Positions 17,979 to 27,193 of a stretch of DNA of 64,000 nt are shown here, one piece after another. Location of the stretch: the NCBI GenBank assembly GCA_029265355.1, contig JAJUJL010000012.1:1-64000 (forward strand). Reading direction: 5' to 3'. The translations under genes and the position numbers were made by a program. Source of the DNA: Chloroflexota bacterium (GTDB lineage Bacteria; Chloroflexota; Anaerolineae; Anaerolineales; UBA4823). Within the stretch, counting starts at the first letter, position 1. Each line of letters starts with the position of its first letter. The notes under the pieces are model-generated. The model ran no database searches. It was given only the letters and a program-made list of their open reading frames with translations, and was not told the origin of the DNA.

Positions 17979-18773
17979 ATGAACCAATTCGAGCTCGAAT
18001 CCCTGCTTTCCGGTCTGCCTTTGGGCAAGCTGCGCTACTACGGCAAGGTCACCTCCACCAACGAGCTGGCGGCGCGCTGGGCGGAGAGCGGCGCCCCGCA
18101 CCTCTCGCTGATAGCGGCCGATGAGCAAACCCAGGGGCGCGGTCGGCTGGGCAGGCGCTGGCTGACCCCGCCAGGTTCAGCGCTGGCTTTCAGCCTGATC
18201 CTGACGGAGGTCAAAGCCGAGGCGGCGCTGGCCTACAATGCCCTGGGGGCGCTGGCGGTGTGCGACACACTCAACCAGGCTTTGCCGCCCATGTTGCCCG
18301 CCCAGGTCAAGTGGCCCAACGATGTGCTGGCGCAGCGCAAGAAGCTGGCGGGTGTGCTGGCAGAAGCCCACTGGCAGGGCGATCGGCCGGCGGCCATCAT
18401 CCTGGGCATTGGCGTCAACGTTTCGCCTGTTTCGGTGCCGCCAGCAGAGGGGTTGAATTTTCCCGCCACCTGCGTGGAAGAGGTGGTTGGCGCAGAGGTG
18501 GACCGCTGGGGACTGCTGCGCGCCATCCTGGAAAAGCTGCTCGAGCTGATGCCTTATGTGGGTTCGCCTGATTTCATTCGCCTGTGGCAGATGCGCCTGG
18601 CTTTTCGCGGCGAATGGGTGCAGGTGCGCCAGGAAGACGGCGCGCTGCTGGAGGGCTACCTTTCCGGCTTGAATCCGGATGGAACGCTGCGCCTGCGCGA
18701 CCGCGAAGGTCATTTCACCACCGTACAATTTGGTGAGGTCAGCCTGCGCCCGGTTGACAGTTCGTCAAAATAG
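17979..18773 (+). CDS. birA: Biotin-[acetyl-CoA-carboxylase] ligase
   Basis: The 264-residue enzyme activates biotin with ATP and attaches it to a lysine of the biotin carboxyl carrier protein. Motifs in order are VTSTNELAARW, the biotin/ATP loop DEQTQGRGRLGRRW (about residues 48-61), VKWPNDVL (about 110-117), KLAGVLAEAHW and the small C-terminal domain (about 215-264). The N-terminal DNA-binding helix-turn-helix of bifunctional BirA is missing, so it is a class I ligase without repressor function. The -10 box directly abuts the start codon, suggesting leaderless translation. Confidence 0.93.
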   Translation: MNQFELESLLSGLPLGKLRYYGKVTSTNELAARWAESGAPHLSLIAADEQTQGRGRLGRRWLTPPGSALAFSLILTEVKAEAALAYNALGALAVCDTLNQALPPMLPAQVKWPNDVLAQRKKLAGVLAEAHWQGDRPAAIILGIGVNVSPVSVPPAEGLNFPATCVEEVVGAEVDRWGLLRAILEKLLELMPYVGSPDFIRLWQMRLAFRGEWVQVRQEDGALLEGYLSGLNPDGTLRLRDREGHFTTVQFGEVSLRPVDSSSK

Positions 18774-18847
18774 GCTAAACTTAGCTCAACAGACAGCTTC
18801 TGAGACTCTTCGTTGCGCTCAGAGTGATAGGCTGGAGGAGAGACATT

Positions 18848-19054
18848 ATGTTGGATGAGTTTCGCGAACAAGCCGGCGCGGCTCCCTTCTTTGAAGAGGA
18901 GGAAGCAAAACCGGCGCCGCGCGTGCAGCCGCGCTATTTCCTGGGGATGTCTCCCGCGCAGCGCTTTGTGATTGCCTTGATGCTGCTGCTGATCGTCGGC
19001 CTGGTGGGTGTGTTGGGGTTGGTGGTCGCCGGGCGGGTTGTGCTGCCTTTCTAA
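18848..19054 (+). CDS. Small single-pass membrane protein, unknown
   Basis: This 68-residue protein starts at the ATG at 18848 behind GGAGGAG. The N-terminal half is acidic (FFEEEEAKPAP) and presumably cytoplasmic; residues about 42-64 (FVIALMLLLIVGLVGVLGLVVAG) form one membrane helix. It is 74 bases downstream of birA and may share its transcript. I recognise no family. The good ribosome site and clean amphipathic layout support it as a real gene. Confidence 0.6.
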   Translation: MLDEFREQAGAAPFFEEEEAKPAPRVQPRYFLGMSPAQRFVIALMLLLIVGLVGVLGLVVAGRVVLPF

Positions 19055-19213
19055 ACCTTCTGCACACTTTAGCTTGCTTAGGGGGTTACTTTCCTTTTCC
19101 CAATGCAATGCCGTGCTGAGATGGAGCGGGCGGGTTTTGGCCCTGGTTGATCCAAATGAAAGGCCTGGGCGGTGTGTTCGCTGGCGATAGCGCTTTGCGG
19201 CGCAAGCCCGCCC

Positions 19214-21682
19214 CTACGACATGTCCACTCCTGCCCGGCGCAGATCGGAGTCGGCGATGCGCGCCAGCGAGGCCACGCTGTCACCCGTGTCCAGGTTGAT
19301 CAATCGCACTCCAATGGCGGCGCGCCCCGAACGAGAGATATCCTTGACCTGGGTGCGCAGCGCCACACCGTTGGCGGAGATGATGGTCAGGTCGTCGGCT
19401 TCCTGCACCACGCGCACGGCGGTGATTGTGCCAAAGCGCTCGATTGCATCCTTGGCAATCGCCCTCACGCCCAGGTTGGCCCGGCCCTTAGGCGCATATT
19501 CGGAGAGCGGTGTGCGCTTGCCGTAACCGCCGGTGGTCACCACCAGCAGGTCGCCGCCTTCTTCCACCACTTCCATGCCAGTCACCTGGTCCCCCTTTGC
19601 CAGGCGGATGCCGGTCACGCCGGCCGCCGTTCGCCCCATCGGGCGCACCTCGGCTTCGGAGAAGCGCAGCGCCTGGCCCTGCTCGGTGACGATGATGATC
19701 TCATCCTCGCCGTGTGTCAGGCGCGCCCAGCCCAGCTCGTCGCCTGGGTCCAGGTTGATAGCGATCAAGCCAGAAGGGCGCACTGCGGCGAACTCGGAGA
19801 GCGAGACGCGCTTGGCGCGTCCCTGGCGGGTGACCATCATGCAATATTCGGCGGCGGCGAAATCCGGCACCGCTACCATGGCGGTGATGGACTCGCCCGG
19901 CTCCAGGTTGAGGATATTGACAATGGGGATGCCGCGCCCAGTGCGGTCGGCGTCGGGTATCTGGTACACCTTTTCGGAATATACCTTGCCGCGGTCGGAG
20001 AAGAACAGCAGCGTGTCCAGCGTGCGCGCTGGCGCCAGGATGACCACCTCATCCTCTTCGCGGGTGGCATGGCCGGTCACGCCGCGACCGCCGCGCCCCT
20101 GCGCCTTGAACGCGCGCGCCAGAACACGCTTGATATAGCCGCGCTGGGTGACGCTGATCAGCACAGCTTCATCCTGGATCAAGTCTTCTTCGTTGAAATC
20201 TTCGCTGGCGTCGGGGGCGATCAGCGTGCGGCGCTCGTCGCCGTAGGTCTCCGAGAGCTCCAGCAGATCGTCCTTGATCACGCCCAGCACTTTTTGCGGG
20301 CTGGCGAGCAGGTCTTCCAGGTAGGCGATGCGCTCCAGCGTCTGGCGGTGCTCGTCTTCGATCTTCTGGCGTTCCAGGGCTGCCAGGCGGCGCAGTTGCA
20401 TATCCAGGATCGCCTGCGCCTGGCGCTCACTCAAGTTGAAGCGGCTCATCAGGCGTTCTTTGGCCGCGTCGGCGTCCGGCGATTGGCGGATGGTTTGGAT
20501 CACCTCGTCCAGGTGCGCCAGGGCGATCAGCAAGCCCTCCAGGATATGAGCCCGGGCGCGGGCTTTTTCCAGCTCGAACTGCGCGCGGCGCACGATGACC
20601 TCGCGGCGGTGTTCGATGAAAATTTGCAGCGCCCGGCGCAGCGAGAGCAGGCGCGGCTCGCCGTCCACCAGCGCCAACATCTGCACACCAAAGGTGGATT
20701 GCAGTGGCGTGTACTTGTAAAGCTGGTTGAGCACCTTGCGCGGCTGCGAGCCGCGCTTGAGCTCGATGATGATGCTCATCCCGCGCCGGTCGGACTCGTC
20801 GCGCAGGTCGGTGATATCGTCCAGCCTGCCTTCGCGCACCAGCTCGGCGATGCGCTCGATCAGGCTGGATTTGTTGAGCTGGTAGGGGAGGGCGGTGATG
20901 ACGATGCGGTAGCGGTTGGCGCCAATTTCCTCGATATGCGCCGTGCCGCGCAGCACAATGCGTCCGCGCCCGCTGCCGTACGCCTGGCGGATGCCCTCAG
21001 CGCCGACGATCACTCCAGCGGTGGGGAAATCAGGGCCGGGCACGTGCGCCATCAATTCTTCGACCGTAATTTCATCAACCCTGTCGTAACGGTCGATCAT
21101 CATCACCAGCGCCGAGACCAGCTCGCGCAGGTTGTGCGGGGGGAGGTTGGTCGCCATACCCACGGCGATACCGGAGGTGCCGTTGAGCAACAGGTTGGGT
21201 AGCCGCGCGGGCAGCACTACCGGTTCCTGCAGCGAGTCGTCGAAGTTGGGGGCAAAGTCGACGGTGTCTTTGTCGATGTCTGCCAGCATCTCCTCCGCCA
21301 TGCGCGACAGGCGCGCCTCGGTGTAGCGCATGGCTGCCGGGGCGTCGCCGTCCACCGAACCAAAGTTACCCTGTCCATCCACCATCAGGTAGCGCATGGA
21401 AAAATCCTGCGCCAGGCGCGCCATGGTCTCGTACACCGCCGCGTCGCCGTGCGGGTGGTATTTACCCAGCACCTCGCCGACGATACGGGCGGATTTGCGG
21501 TAGGGTGTATTGGCGCGCACACCCATATCGTGCATCGCGTACAGGATGCGGCGGTGGACGGGCTTCAGCCCATCGCGGGCGTCCGGCAAAGCACGCGCCA
21601 CGATCACGCTCATAGCGTAATCCAGGTAAGCGGCGCGCATTTGTTCTTCGATATCAACCGGTTGAACGGTTCCCATATCCAT
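19214..21682 (-). CDS. gyrA: DNA gyrase subunit A
   Basis: The 822-residue protein is the breakage-reunion subunit of gyrase, which introduces negative supercoils with GyrB. The N-terminus contains [34 protein letters not shown] and the quinolone-resistance region [17 protein letters not shown]. The active-site tyrosine is in [10 protein letters not shown] (near 122). Six C-terminal beta-propeller blades follow, and a GyrA-box-like stretch QGRGGRGV occurs near 542. The length is normal for GyrA. gyrB is not adjacent. The stop codon lies in a GC-rich sequence (GCCCGCCCC on the plus strand) that can pair imperfectly with GGGCGGG at about 19127. Confidence 0.95.
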   Translation of the reverse strand: MDMGTVQPVDIEEQMRAAYLDYAMSVIVARALPDARDGLKPVHRRILYAMHDMGVRANTPYRKSARIVGEVLGKYHPHGDAAVYETMARLAQDFSMRYLMVDGQGNFGSVDGDAPAAMRYTEARLSRMAEEMLADIDKDTVDFAPNFDDSLQEPVVLPARLPNLLLNGTSGIAVGMATNLPPHNLRELVSALVMMIDRYDRVDEITVEELMAHVPGPDFPTAGVIVGAEGIRQAYGSGRGRIVLRGTAHIEEIGANRYRIVITALPYQLNKSSLIERIAELVREGRLDDITDLRDESDRRGMSIIIELKRGSQPRKVLNQLYKYTPLQSTFGVQMLALVDGEPRLLSLRRALQIFIEHRREVIVRRAQFELEKARARAHILEGLLIALAHLDEVIQTIRQSPDADAAKERLMSRFNLSERQAQAILDMQLRRLAALERQKIEDEHRQTLERIAYLEDLLASPQKVLGVIKDDLLELSETYGDERRTLIAPDASEDFNEEDLIQDEAVLISVTQRGYIKRVLARAFKAQGRGGRGVTGHATREEDEVVILAPARTLDTLLFFSDRGKVYSEKVYQIPDADRTGRGIPIVNILNLEPGESITAMVAVPDFAAAEYCMMVTRQGRAKRVSLSEFAAVRPSGLIAINLDPGDELGWARLTHGEDEIIIVTEQGQALRFSEAEVRPMGRTAAGVTGIRLAKGDQVTGMEVVEEGGDLLVVTTGGYGKRTPLSEYAPKGRANLGVRAIAKDAIERFGTITAVRVVQEADDLTIISANGVALRTQVKDISRSGRAAIGVRLINLDTGDSVASLARIADSDLRRAGVDMS

Positions 21683-22096
21683 GGAATTCGTTGTTCCTTC
21701 TGTTTGCTGTCACTCTGCAGGGGCAGGGCAAAGCCCAGAACAAATCCCTTGCTGCATATAGAATGACCTGGTTTTGCATCGGGTGTGTGTTCGGAGCTAA
21801 GCAGATCGCCAGCAGGCGGCCTGGAGCACCGAGGTGCGCACGAACCTTTATTATAATCGACTTGCAACAAGCCGTTGCGTCGCGGCGAGTGGCGATTCCA
21901 ACCCAGCGGCGCGAAAACCTCCCTGGCGCAGTTTTTCCTTCGCCATTCCTGCTGGCAAGCCGCGGGCAGGTCGCCCCTATTGGATTGCACGCCCCTTTTA
22001 ACGCCTGTGAGCGGCTCCTGGGAACGATCACGCTCCACAGAGAGCCGCTCACGGCAGCGAAAGGAGGAAGGAGGTCAAGCCGTCGCTCAGCCTGGA
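21683..22096. other. 414-base gap upstream of gyrA with hairpin
   Basis: No convincing gene is present. A perfect 11-base inverted repeat, GTGAGCGGCTC (22007-22017) with GAGCCGCTCAC (22042-22052), lies 45 bases past the stop of the GltD-like gene and may end its transcript, although no T-tract follows. A minus-strand TATAAT (ATTATA on plus, 21850-21855) could be a -10 box for gyrA, implying a leader of about 160 bases; no good -35 accompanies it. Confidence 0.45.
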
Positions 22097-23566
22097 TCAG
22101 GCCAGGGCAGCGACGGGCGACTCGGTTTGGGGTTCGAGCGACTGCAAATACTCGTGGATCGAAGCAGCAGCCTGGCGCCCGGCGACCATGGCGGTCACCA
22201 CCAGGTCTGGACCGGTAACCGCGTCGCCGCCGGCGAAGACGCCCAGGCGCGAGGTGGCGCCGCTCTTCTTATCGGTGATGATCAGGCCATACTTGTGGGT
22301 CTTCAACTCCGGGGTGGTATCGCCGATCACCGGGTCGGGCCAGTAGCCCAGGGCCAGGATAGCGGTATCGGCTTCGACGAAGAAGTTGGAGCCTTCCACC
22401 GGTACGGGTTTGCGGCGCCCTTTGGCGTCTGGCTCGCCCAGCTCCATGCGGATACATTCGATTTTTGCCAAGCGCCCATTTTCGCCGGCGATGAACTGCA
22501 CCGGCTGGGTGAGGAACTGGTATTGGGCGCCTTCTTCGCGCGCCAGCTTGCGGTCCTTGCGCCCGCCGGGCATTTCTTTTTCGGTGCGGCGGTACAGGCA
22601 GGTGACCTCTTTGGCGCCCAGGCGCAGGGCGCTGCGCAGGCAGTCGGAGGCGGTATCGCCGCCGCCGATCACAACCACTTTGCACCCAATGTCGGGCAAA
22701 CCGCGCAGGTTCTCCGGCAGCAGCTCAGGGTTCACGTTAGCGCGGATCAGGAATTCGGTGGCTTTGTAAACGCCGGGCAGGTCCTCGCCGGGCACTTCCA
22801 TAGGGGCGTCAATGCCAGCGCCGACGCCGATGAAGACCGCCTGGAAGCCGTTGGCGAAAAGCTCATCGATGGTGATGTCTTTGCCCACGTAAGTGCTGCC
22901 GACGAATTCGACGCCGGCGGCTTGCAGGTCCTGCCAGCGGGCGAAGACCACGTTTTTGGGCAGCTTGAAGTTGGGGATGCCGTAGGTGAGCAAGCCGCCA
23001 GGGGCGGGCTTGGCGTCGTAAATGGTGACCTGGTGTCCCTTTTGCACAAGCTGCTCAGCGCAGGCCAAGCCAGCAGGGCCAGCGCCCACGATGGCCACCC
23101 GGTAGCCACTGGGTTCGCCCACCGGCACCTGCACGCCGTGCACCTTGCGCTCGTAATCGGTCACGAAGGCTTCCAGCGCGCCGGTCAACACAGGCTCATG
23201 GTTGTGATTACGCACGCAGGAGCCCTGGCAGAGCTGTTCGTGCGGGCAAACGCGGCCGCACACTTCAGGCAGCGAACTGGTCTGGCGATAGAGCTGGGCT
23301 GCTTCCAGGAATTTGCCCTGCTCGATCAGCCACATGGCTGAGGGAATGTCATTGTGCGTGGGGCAGGCTTCGACGCATGGCGCAGGGTCTGGGCAGTGGA
23401 TGCAGCGTGAGGCTTCCAGCATGGCTCGCTCTTCATCTAGTGGGATGACCACATCGTCGAAATCACAGATGCGCACCTGGGGGGCGCGGTGATCGATCTC
23501 CTGGTAGGGAAGGCGGGCGCGAGCTTTGCGGTCGATGGCTAAAAATTCGCTGGGGATGGATTGCAT
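22097..23566 (-). CDS. gltD: GltD-type NAD(P)-dependent flavin oxidoreductase
   Basis: The 489 residues match the small subunit of glutamate synthase and its relatives. The N-terminal Fe-S domain has CIHCPDPAPCVEACP (Cys55, 58, 64, 68) and VCGRVCPHEQLCQGSC. Then come the FAD-binding VAIVGAGPAGLACAEQL, the PGGLLTYGIPNFKLPK block, the NAD(P)-binding VVVIGGGDTASDC and the second FAD motif GVFAGGDAVTGPDLVV. No gltB is adjacent, so the protein may work with a distant large subunit or in another electron-transfer pair such as NfnB/SudA. AAGGAG precedes the start. It is divergent from the sigma-factor gene. Confidence 0.85.
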   Translation of the reverse strand: MQSIPSEFLAIDRKARARLPYQEIDHRAPQVRICDFDDVVIPLDEERAMLEASRCIHCPDPAPCVEACPTHNDIPSAMWLIEQGKFLEAAQLYRQTSSLPEVCGRVCPHEQLCQGSCVRNHNHEPVLTGALEAFVTDYERKVHGVQVPVGEPSGYRVAIVGAGPAGLACAEQLVQKGHQVTIYDAKPAPGGLLTYGIPNFKLPKNVVFARWQDLQAAGVEFVGSTYVGKDITIDELFANGFQAVFIGVGAGIDAPMEVPGEDLPGVYKATEFLIRANVNPELLPENLRGLPDIGCKVVVIGGGDTASDCLRSALRLGAKEVTCLYRRTEKEMPGGRKDRKLAREEGAQYQFLTQPVQFIAGENGRLAKIECIRMELGEPDAKGRRKPVPVEGSNFFVEADTAILALGYWPDPVIGDTTPELKTHKYGLIITDKKSGATSRLGVFAGGDAVTGPDLVVTAMVAGRQAAASIHEYLQSLEPQTESPVAALA

Positions 23567-23677
23567 AATGTCGAGGCTCCTTTCCTGGTAGACTTTCGCT
23601 GGTTAAGATAATAACGACTATGATTGTTTAATTTCAGTCCCAGATGTCATGATTTTTCGTGACGGTTGTCACATATC

Positions 23678-23706
23678 TTCTCAAGGATGTCATCTGCGTG
23701 TATAAT
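23678..23706 (+). promoter_or_regulatory. Candidate promoter of the sigma-factor operon
   Basis: TATAAT at 23701-23706 has TTCTCA (23678-23683) 17 bases upstream as a poor -35. Just upstream, GTGACGGTTGTCAC (about 23659-23672) is a short palindrome that could be an operator. The ATG at 23791 lies about 78 bases after the expected start. Confidence 0.35.
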
Positions 23707-23790
23707 TGAATGTTGATATTTGGTCTATGTTTTGTTTAGATTTTTCTGGGACGATGAGCGAAACTTTTTACGCAAAGCGGCGTACTCTTT

Positions 23791-24387
23791 ATGAAGGCTG
23801 CTGTTGTCATGGCTGATGGACACCTCCGCGAGCAAGATCTCATTCGACGCGCCCGCTCGGGAGATGGCAGCGCCTTCGAGGCGCTGGTCATGCAGCACAC
23901 CTCAGCCTTGTACCGGGTGGTGCGCCGCCTGGCAAGTGATAGCGCTGAAGCCGAAGCCATCGTGCAGGAGGCCTTTCTGAGAGCCTGGCGCAGCCTGGCT
24001 CGCCTGCAGCCGGATAAGCCCTTCTTCCCCTACCTGGTCACCATCGCCCTCAACGTGGGGCGCGACCAGTTGCGCCGCCAGCGCTTCCTGGACGATAGCC
24101 TGGAAGCGGAGGGTGGCTACCCAGAAGACCCCGAACCCGGCCCGGAGGAGCTGGTGGAGGAAGCCGAGCTGCTGCGGGCATTGGAGCGGGCTCTGGAAGA
24201 CCTGCCGCCAGCCTACCGGCTGGCGATTTCCCTGCGCTATGAGGCCGGGATGGATTATCGCCAGATGGCGGAGGCGCTGGAGCTGCCGATCAATACCATA
24301 CGCAGTCATCTGCACCGGGCCAAAGCGCTGCTGCGCCGCCGCCTGGAAGTCGAAGAGGAGCCGACCTTTGCACAAACGCTTGAGTGA
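23791..24387 (+). CDS. ECF-type RNA polymerase sigma factor
   Basis: This 198-residue protein has the two domains of group 4 sigma factors: region 2 (about 12-90, with DLIRRARSGDGSAFEALVM, EAIVQEAFLRAWRSL and PFFPYLVTIALNVGRDQLRR) and region 4 (about 125-190, with LEDLPPAYRLAISLRY, MDYRQMAEALELPINTIRSHLHRAKALLRRRL). Regions 1.1 and 3 are missing, as expected. A GTG or ATG at Met7 could be an alternative start. The next gene overlaps it and encodes a membrane protein, the usual layout for a sigma/anti-sigma pair. It probably controls the envelope and efflux genes that follow. Confidence 0.9.
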   Translation: MKAAVVMADGHLREQDLIRRARSGDGSAFEALVMQHTSALYRVVRRLASDSAEAEAIVQEAFLRAWRSLARLQPDKPFFPYLVTIALNVGRDQLRRQRFLDDSLEAEGGYPEDPEPGPEELVEEAELLRALERALEDLPPAYRLAISLRYEAGMDYRQMAEALELPINTIRSHLHRAKALLRRRLEVEEEPTFAQTLE

Positions 24388-24853
24388 ACGCCAGCTAGAA
24401 GAGCTGCTGCACAAGCTGGTGAACCAGCCGCTGCCGGGAGAAGATACTGCGCTGCAACTGGCGCTGCGCATCTGCAGACACATCCGCCAGGTTCGACAGC
24501 GCACTCTGCGCCTGCGCATGGCGCTCAGCGCGTCTCTGGCGCTGGTTGGGGTGGTTCTGCTGGCGCCGGCGGCCAGCCTGCTGGCGGCAGATGGCCCGGC
24601 GATCGCCGAAAAGGCGCTGCCGCAGAACGGCCTGCTGGTGCTGTGGGAAGCAGCCCGCGCCGTGCTTACCGAGGGGCTCGCCCCCCCGCTCTCCCAGGCC
24701 GGCAGCTACCTCACCGAAGGACTGCAAGCGCTGCTTGCCTATCAGGGTCGCCTGCAGCCCGCCAGCGCGCCGGCTGCGCCCGGCCTGATCTTGCTGGCGC
24801 TCAGCGCCATTTTGGTGATGGATTTATTATTCCCACGGGAGGTCTTCGAATGA
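24368..24853 (+). CDS. Membrane protein in anti-sigma-factor position
   Basis: The likely start is TTG at 24368, eight bases after GAGGAG and overlapping the sigma gene by 20 bases; TTG at 24380 is the alternative. The 161 residues begin with a cytoplasmic helix (LSERQLEELLHKLVNQPLPG, about 65 residues), then a membrane segment ALSASLALVGVVLLAPAASLLA, an outer part and a second membrane segment near the C-terminus (GLILLALSAILVMDLLF). No zinc-finger HxxxCxxC motif of classical anti-sigma factors is present. Position and topology fit an anti-sigma factor, but this is inference. Confidence 0.6.
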   Translation: MHKRLSERQLEELLHKLVNQPLPGEDTALQLALRICRHIRQVRQRTLRLRMALSASLALVGVVLLAPAASLLAADGPAIAEKALPQNGLLVLWEAARAVLTEGLAPPLSQAGSYLTEGLQALLAYQGRLQPASAPAAPGLILLALSAILVMDLLFPREVFE

Positions 24854-25515
24854 GCCGTTGGCGGATACTGATCCTGTTGAGCATCATGGGCTCACTGTTT
24901 TTAATCGCTGCCAGCACAATGTTCGGTTGGGAGCCGTGGAGCTCACTCTCCTTTCTGCGCGATGGCAGCTTCGGCCCGCCGCCCTTCGTTCACCGGTTGG
25001 CTTTCGACAGGCTCGAGCCGACCCTGGCGGCTGCCCTGGTTTCCCTCTTTACTATGTACCTGTTCGGTGTACTGGCGCTGTTTGCCTTCCCACGCCAGAT
25101 GGCGTATATGGAGCGCTCGCTGCCGGAGGCCCTTCCCGGTTTGCTGCGCGCTACCTTGCTGGGCCTGCTGATGGCGTTGGTCATTACGGCGATTGCGATC
25201 AGCGCTTCGCTGACCGCGGCCACCTTTCCGCTCACCATCTTGCTGACGGGGGCGTTGTTCGTGAGCGCCCTGCTCGGCTACCTGGCGCTTTCCTACGGCC
25301 TGGGGCGCCGCCTGCTGGCACGCGCCGGCTGGCAGCACCTGTCTCCGCTGTATGGCTTGATGCTGGGCTTGCTGATCACATTCGCCCTGGCTGAGCTGCC
25401 TCTCCTGGGCGCCATTTTCAAAGCGCTGTTCGCCAGCCTGGGAACTGGGCTGGTGGTACTCACCCGATTCGGCAGCGGCAAGCCCTGGAGCTTGCAGCCG
25501 CTGTTGGAGGATTGA
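24850..25515 (+). CDS. Polytopic membrane protein of the sigma-factor operon
   Basis: The ATG at 24850 overlaps the preceding stop by four bases and gives 221 residues. Hydrophobic segments lie at about 7-22, 55-78, 95-120, 127-150 and 165-190, so five membrane helices are likely. The segment after the first helix (FGWEPWSSLSFLRDGSFGPP) would be outside. I recognise no family. Translation is coupled to the anti-sigma-like gene upstream, and the adaptor gene starts eight bases downstream, so it may belong to the sensing or transport complex. Confidence 0.65.
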   Translation: MSRWRILILLSIMGSLFLIAASTMFGWEPWSSLSFLRDGSFGPPPFVHRLAFDRLEPTLAAALVSLFTMYLFGVLALFAFPRQMAYMERSLPEALPGLLRATLLGLLMALVITAIAISASLTAATFPLTILLTGALFVSALLGYLALSYGLGRRLLARAGWQHLSPLYGLMLGLLITFALAELPLLGAIFKALFASLGTGLVVLTRFGSGKPWSLQPLLED

Positions 25516-25522
25516 GCTTTTG

Positions 25523-27091
25523 ATGCGACGTGGGATGCTGGTTGTTGTGATATTGACCTTGCTGGCTGCAGGCGGGTGTACTGCCGGGCGGGTCGCCCAA
25601 CGCCTGGCGCAGCGCGCTGGCGATGAAGGGGTTGCCGCCCAGGCAACCGGGCTGGTAAGCCGCGGAGACCTGGATGTGCAGGTGGATGCCGCCGGTGTGC
25701 TGCAGGCCAACCAAACTGCTCTGATTGCCTGGCGCACTTCCGGTACAGTGCAGCAAGTGCTGGTGGCACCTGGTCAAAGCGTTCAGGCAGGCGAGGTGTT
25801 GGCTCAACTTCAGCGCGATACCCTGCCGCGCAGTTTGATACTGGCAGAAGCGGAACGATTGGAAGCGCAAAAAGCGCTGGATGCGCTGCGCGATACCCAG
25901 GCGCGTGCCGCCGAATTGAACAAAGCTGTCGAAGAGGCTCGCCAGGCGTTGGAAGACGCCCAACACCCCGAATTGGCTCAGGCGCGGGCGCTGGAAGCTA
26001 TCGCCCAGGCGCAGAAGGCGTTGGAACAGGCCGAACGCGACCTGGCGATTACCCGCGCTTTGCCTCCTGCACAGGCTATCGAGCAGGCGTATGCCACCCG
26101 CCTGCTAGCCGAACGGGCGTTGAAAGATATCCAGAAACAGGTGCAGCGCATCGAGGCGCAGCTCAATCGTCCTCAGCCGAAGTATTTCTTCTTTGATATC
26201 AAGTCGCTGTATCGCAAAATATTGGAAAACTTGGAGCTGCAGTTGATCAGCCGGCAGGCGGCTTTCGAAAAGGCTGACCGGCGCTACCAGGATTTATTGA
26301 CCCCGCCTGATCCCCAGGATGTGTTGATTGCCGAAGGGAATGTGCTCAAAGCGCAGGCCGAGCTGGCAGATGCTCAGCGCCAATATCAACGTTTGCTGGC
26401 AGGACCCACGCCAGGTACAATCGCCGTTTTGGAAGCGCAGTTGGAAGATGCGCGCCGCGCCGCCGAACGCTGGCGGCAAGGACCCGATGCAGCAGAAATC
26501 CAGGCCGCCGAGGCTCGATTGAAAGCTGCCGAGGCGGCGCTGCAAATGGACCGCCTGGTAGCGCCTTTTACAGGAACGATCACGCAGGTGAACATCCGGC
26601 CTGGAGACCAGGCCTCCGCTGGCGCGCTGGCTATCCGCCTGGATGATCTGTCTTCTCTGGTTGCCGTGGTGCAGGTTTCGGAAATCGATATTAACCGCAT
26701 CCGCTCTGGGCAGGAAGCAGCGTTGCGCTTCGAGGCTGTGCCGCAGCGCACGTACCGCGGGGAGGTCAGCTATGTTTCACCTGTGGGCAATACCACCGAT
26801 GGCGTGACATCATTTGAAGTGAGGATTCGCCTGCTGGATGCGGACGCGTCTGTGCGACCCGGCATGACCACCGAGGCCATGATCGTGGTCGAGCGCCTGG
26901 ACGATGTGCTGCTGGTGCCCTCCCAGGCGTTGCGCTTCGAAGATGGGCAGCGTGTGGTGACGGTGCAGCGCGGCAGCCAGACGGCGACTATTCCAGTCGA
27001 GGTCGGCGCATCATCCGGTGATGTGATTCAAATTTTACAGGGCAATTTGCAGCCGGGCGACATACTGCTGTTGAATCCGGCCTCTCCGTAG
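25523..27091 (+). CDS. HlyD/MacA-like periplasmic adaptor, first copy
   Basis: The 522-residue protein starts with a short signal peptide and a possible lipobox (AGGC, Cys19). It has the adaptor plan: a beta/lipoyl half (about 45-95, VSRGDLDVQVDAAGVLQANQ), a very long alpha-helical hairpin (about 100-345) with repeated LEDAQ/LADAQRQY patterns, the second lipoyl half (MDRLVAPFTGTITQVNIRPGDQ) and the beta-barrel (RPGMTTEAMIVVERLDDVLLVPSQAL). Such proteins link an inner-membrane pump to the outer envelope or sort substrates. It precedes a second, similar adaptor gene and a MacB-like pair. Confidence 0.85.
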   Translation: MRRGMLVVVILTLLAAGGCTAGRVAQRLAQRAGDEGVAAQATGLVSRGDLDVQVDAAGVLQANQTALIAWRTSGTVQQVLVAPGQSVQAGEVLAQLQRDTLPRSLILAEAERLEAQKALDALRDTQARAAELNKAVEEARQALEDAQHPELAQARALEAIAQAQKALEQAERDLAITRALPPAQAIEQAYATRLLAERALKDIQKQVQRIEAQLNRPQPKYFFFDIKSLYRKILENLELQLISRQAAFEKADRRYQDLLTPPDPQDVLIAEGNVLKAQAELADAQRQYQRLLAGPTPGTIAVLEAQLEDARRAAERWRQGPDAAEIQAAEARLKAAEAALQMDRLVAPFTGTITQVNIRPGDQASAGALAIRLDDLSSLVAVVQVSEIDINRIRSGQEAALRFEAVPQRTYRGEVSYVSPVGNTTDGVTSFEVRIRLLDADASVRPGMTTEAMIVVERLDDVLLVPSQALRFEDGQRVVTVQRGSQTATIPVEVGASSGDVIQILQGNLQPGDILLLNPASP

Positions 27092-27193
27092 CAGCGGAAA
27101 GCGGCGCATCCAGCGTGATGCAAAATATGGTGATCTTCGGGTCATGCTTTGCGCCTTCGTGCTTTTGTGATTAGGGTTTATTTGGAGGATCGT

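Noticed and set aside
19172-21202. 676-codon open frame on the plus strand opposite gyrA
   Set aside because: It mirrors gyrA codons, is His/Arg/Gly-rich without any domain, and gyrA on the other strand is unmistakable.
21875-23341. 488-codon plus-strand open frame opposite the GltD-like gene
   Set aside because: Antisense shadow; the minus-strand protein has complete FAD, NAD(P) and Fe-S motifs.
24113-24367. Longer upstream start for the anti-sigma-like gene
   Set aside because: It would overlap most of the sigma-factor gene and lacks a ribosome site; TTG at 24368 behind GAGGAG is better placed.
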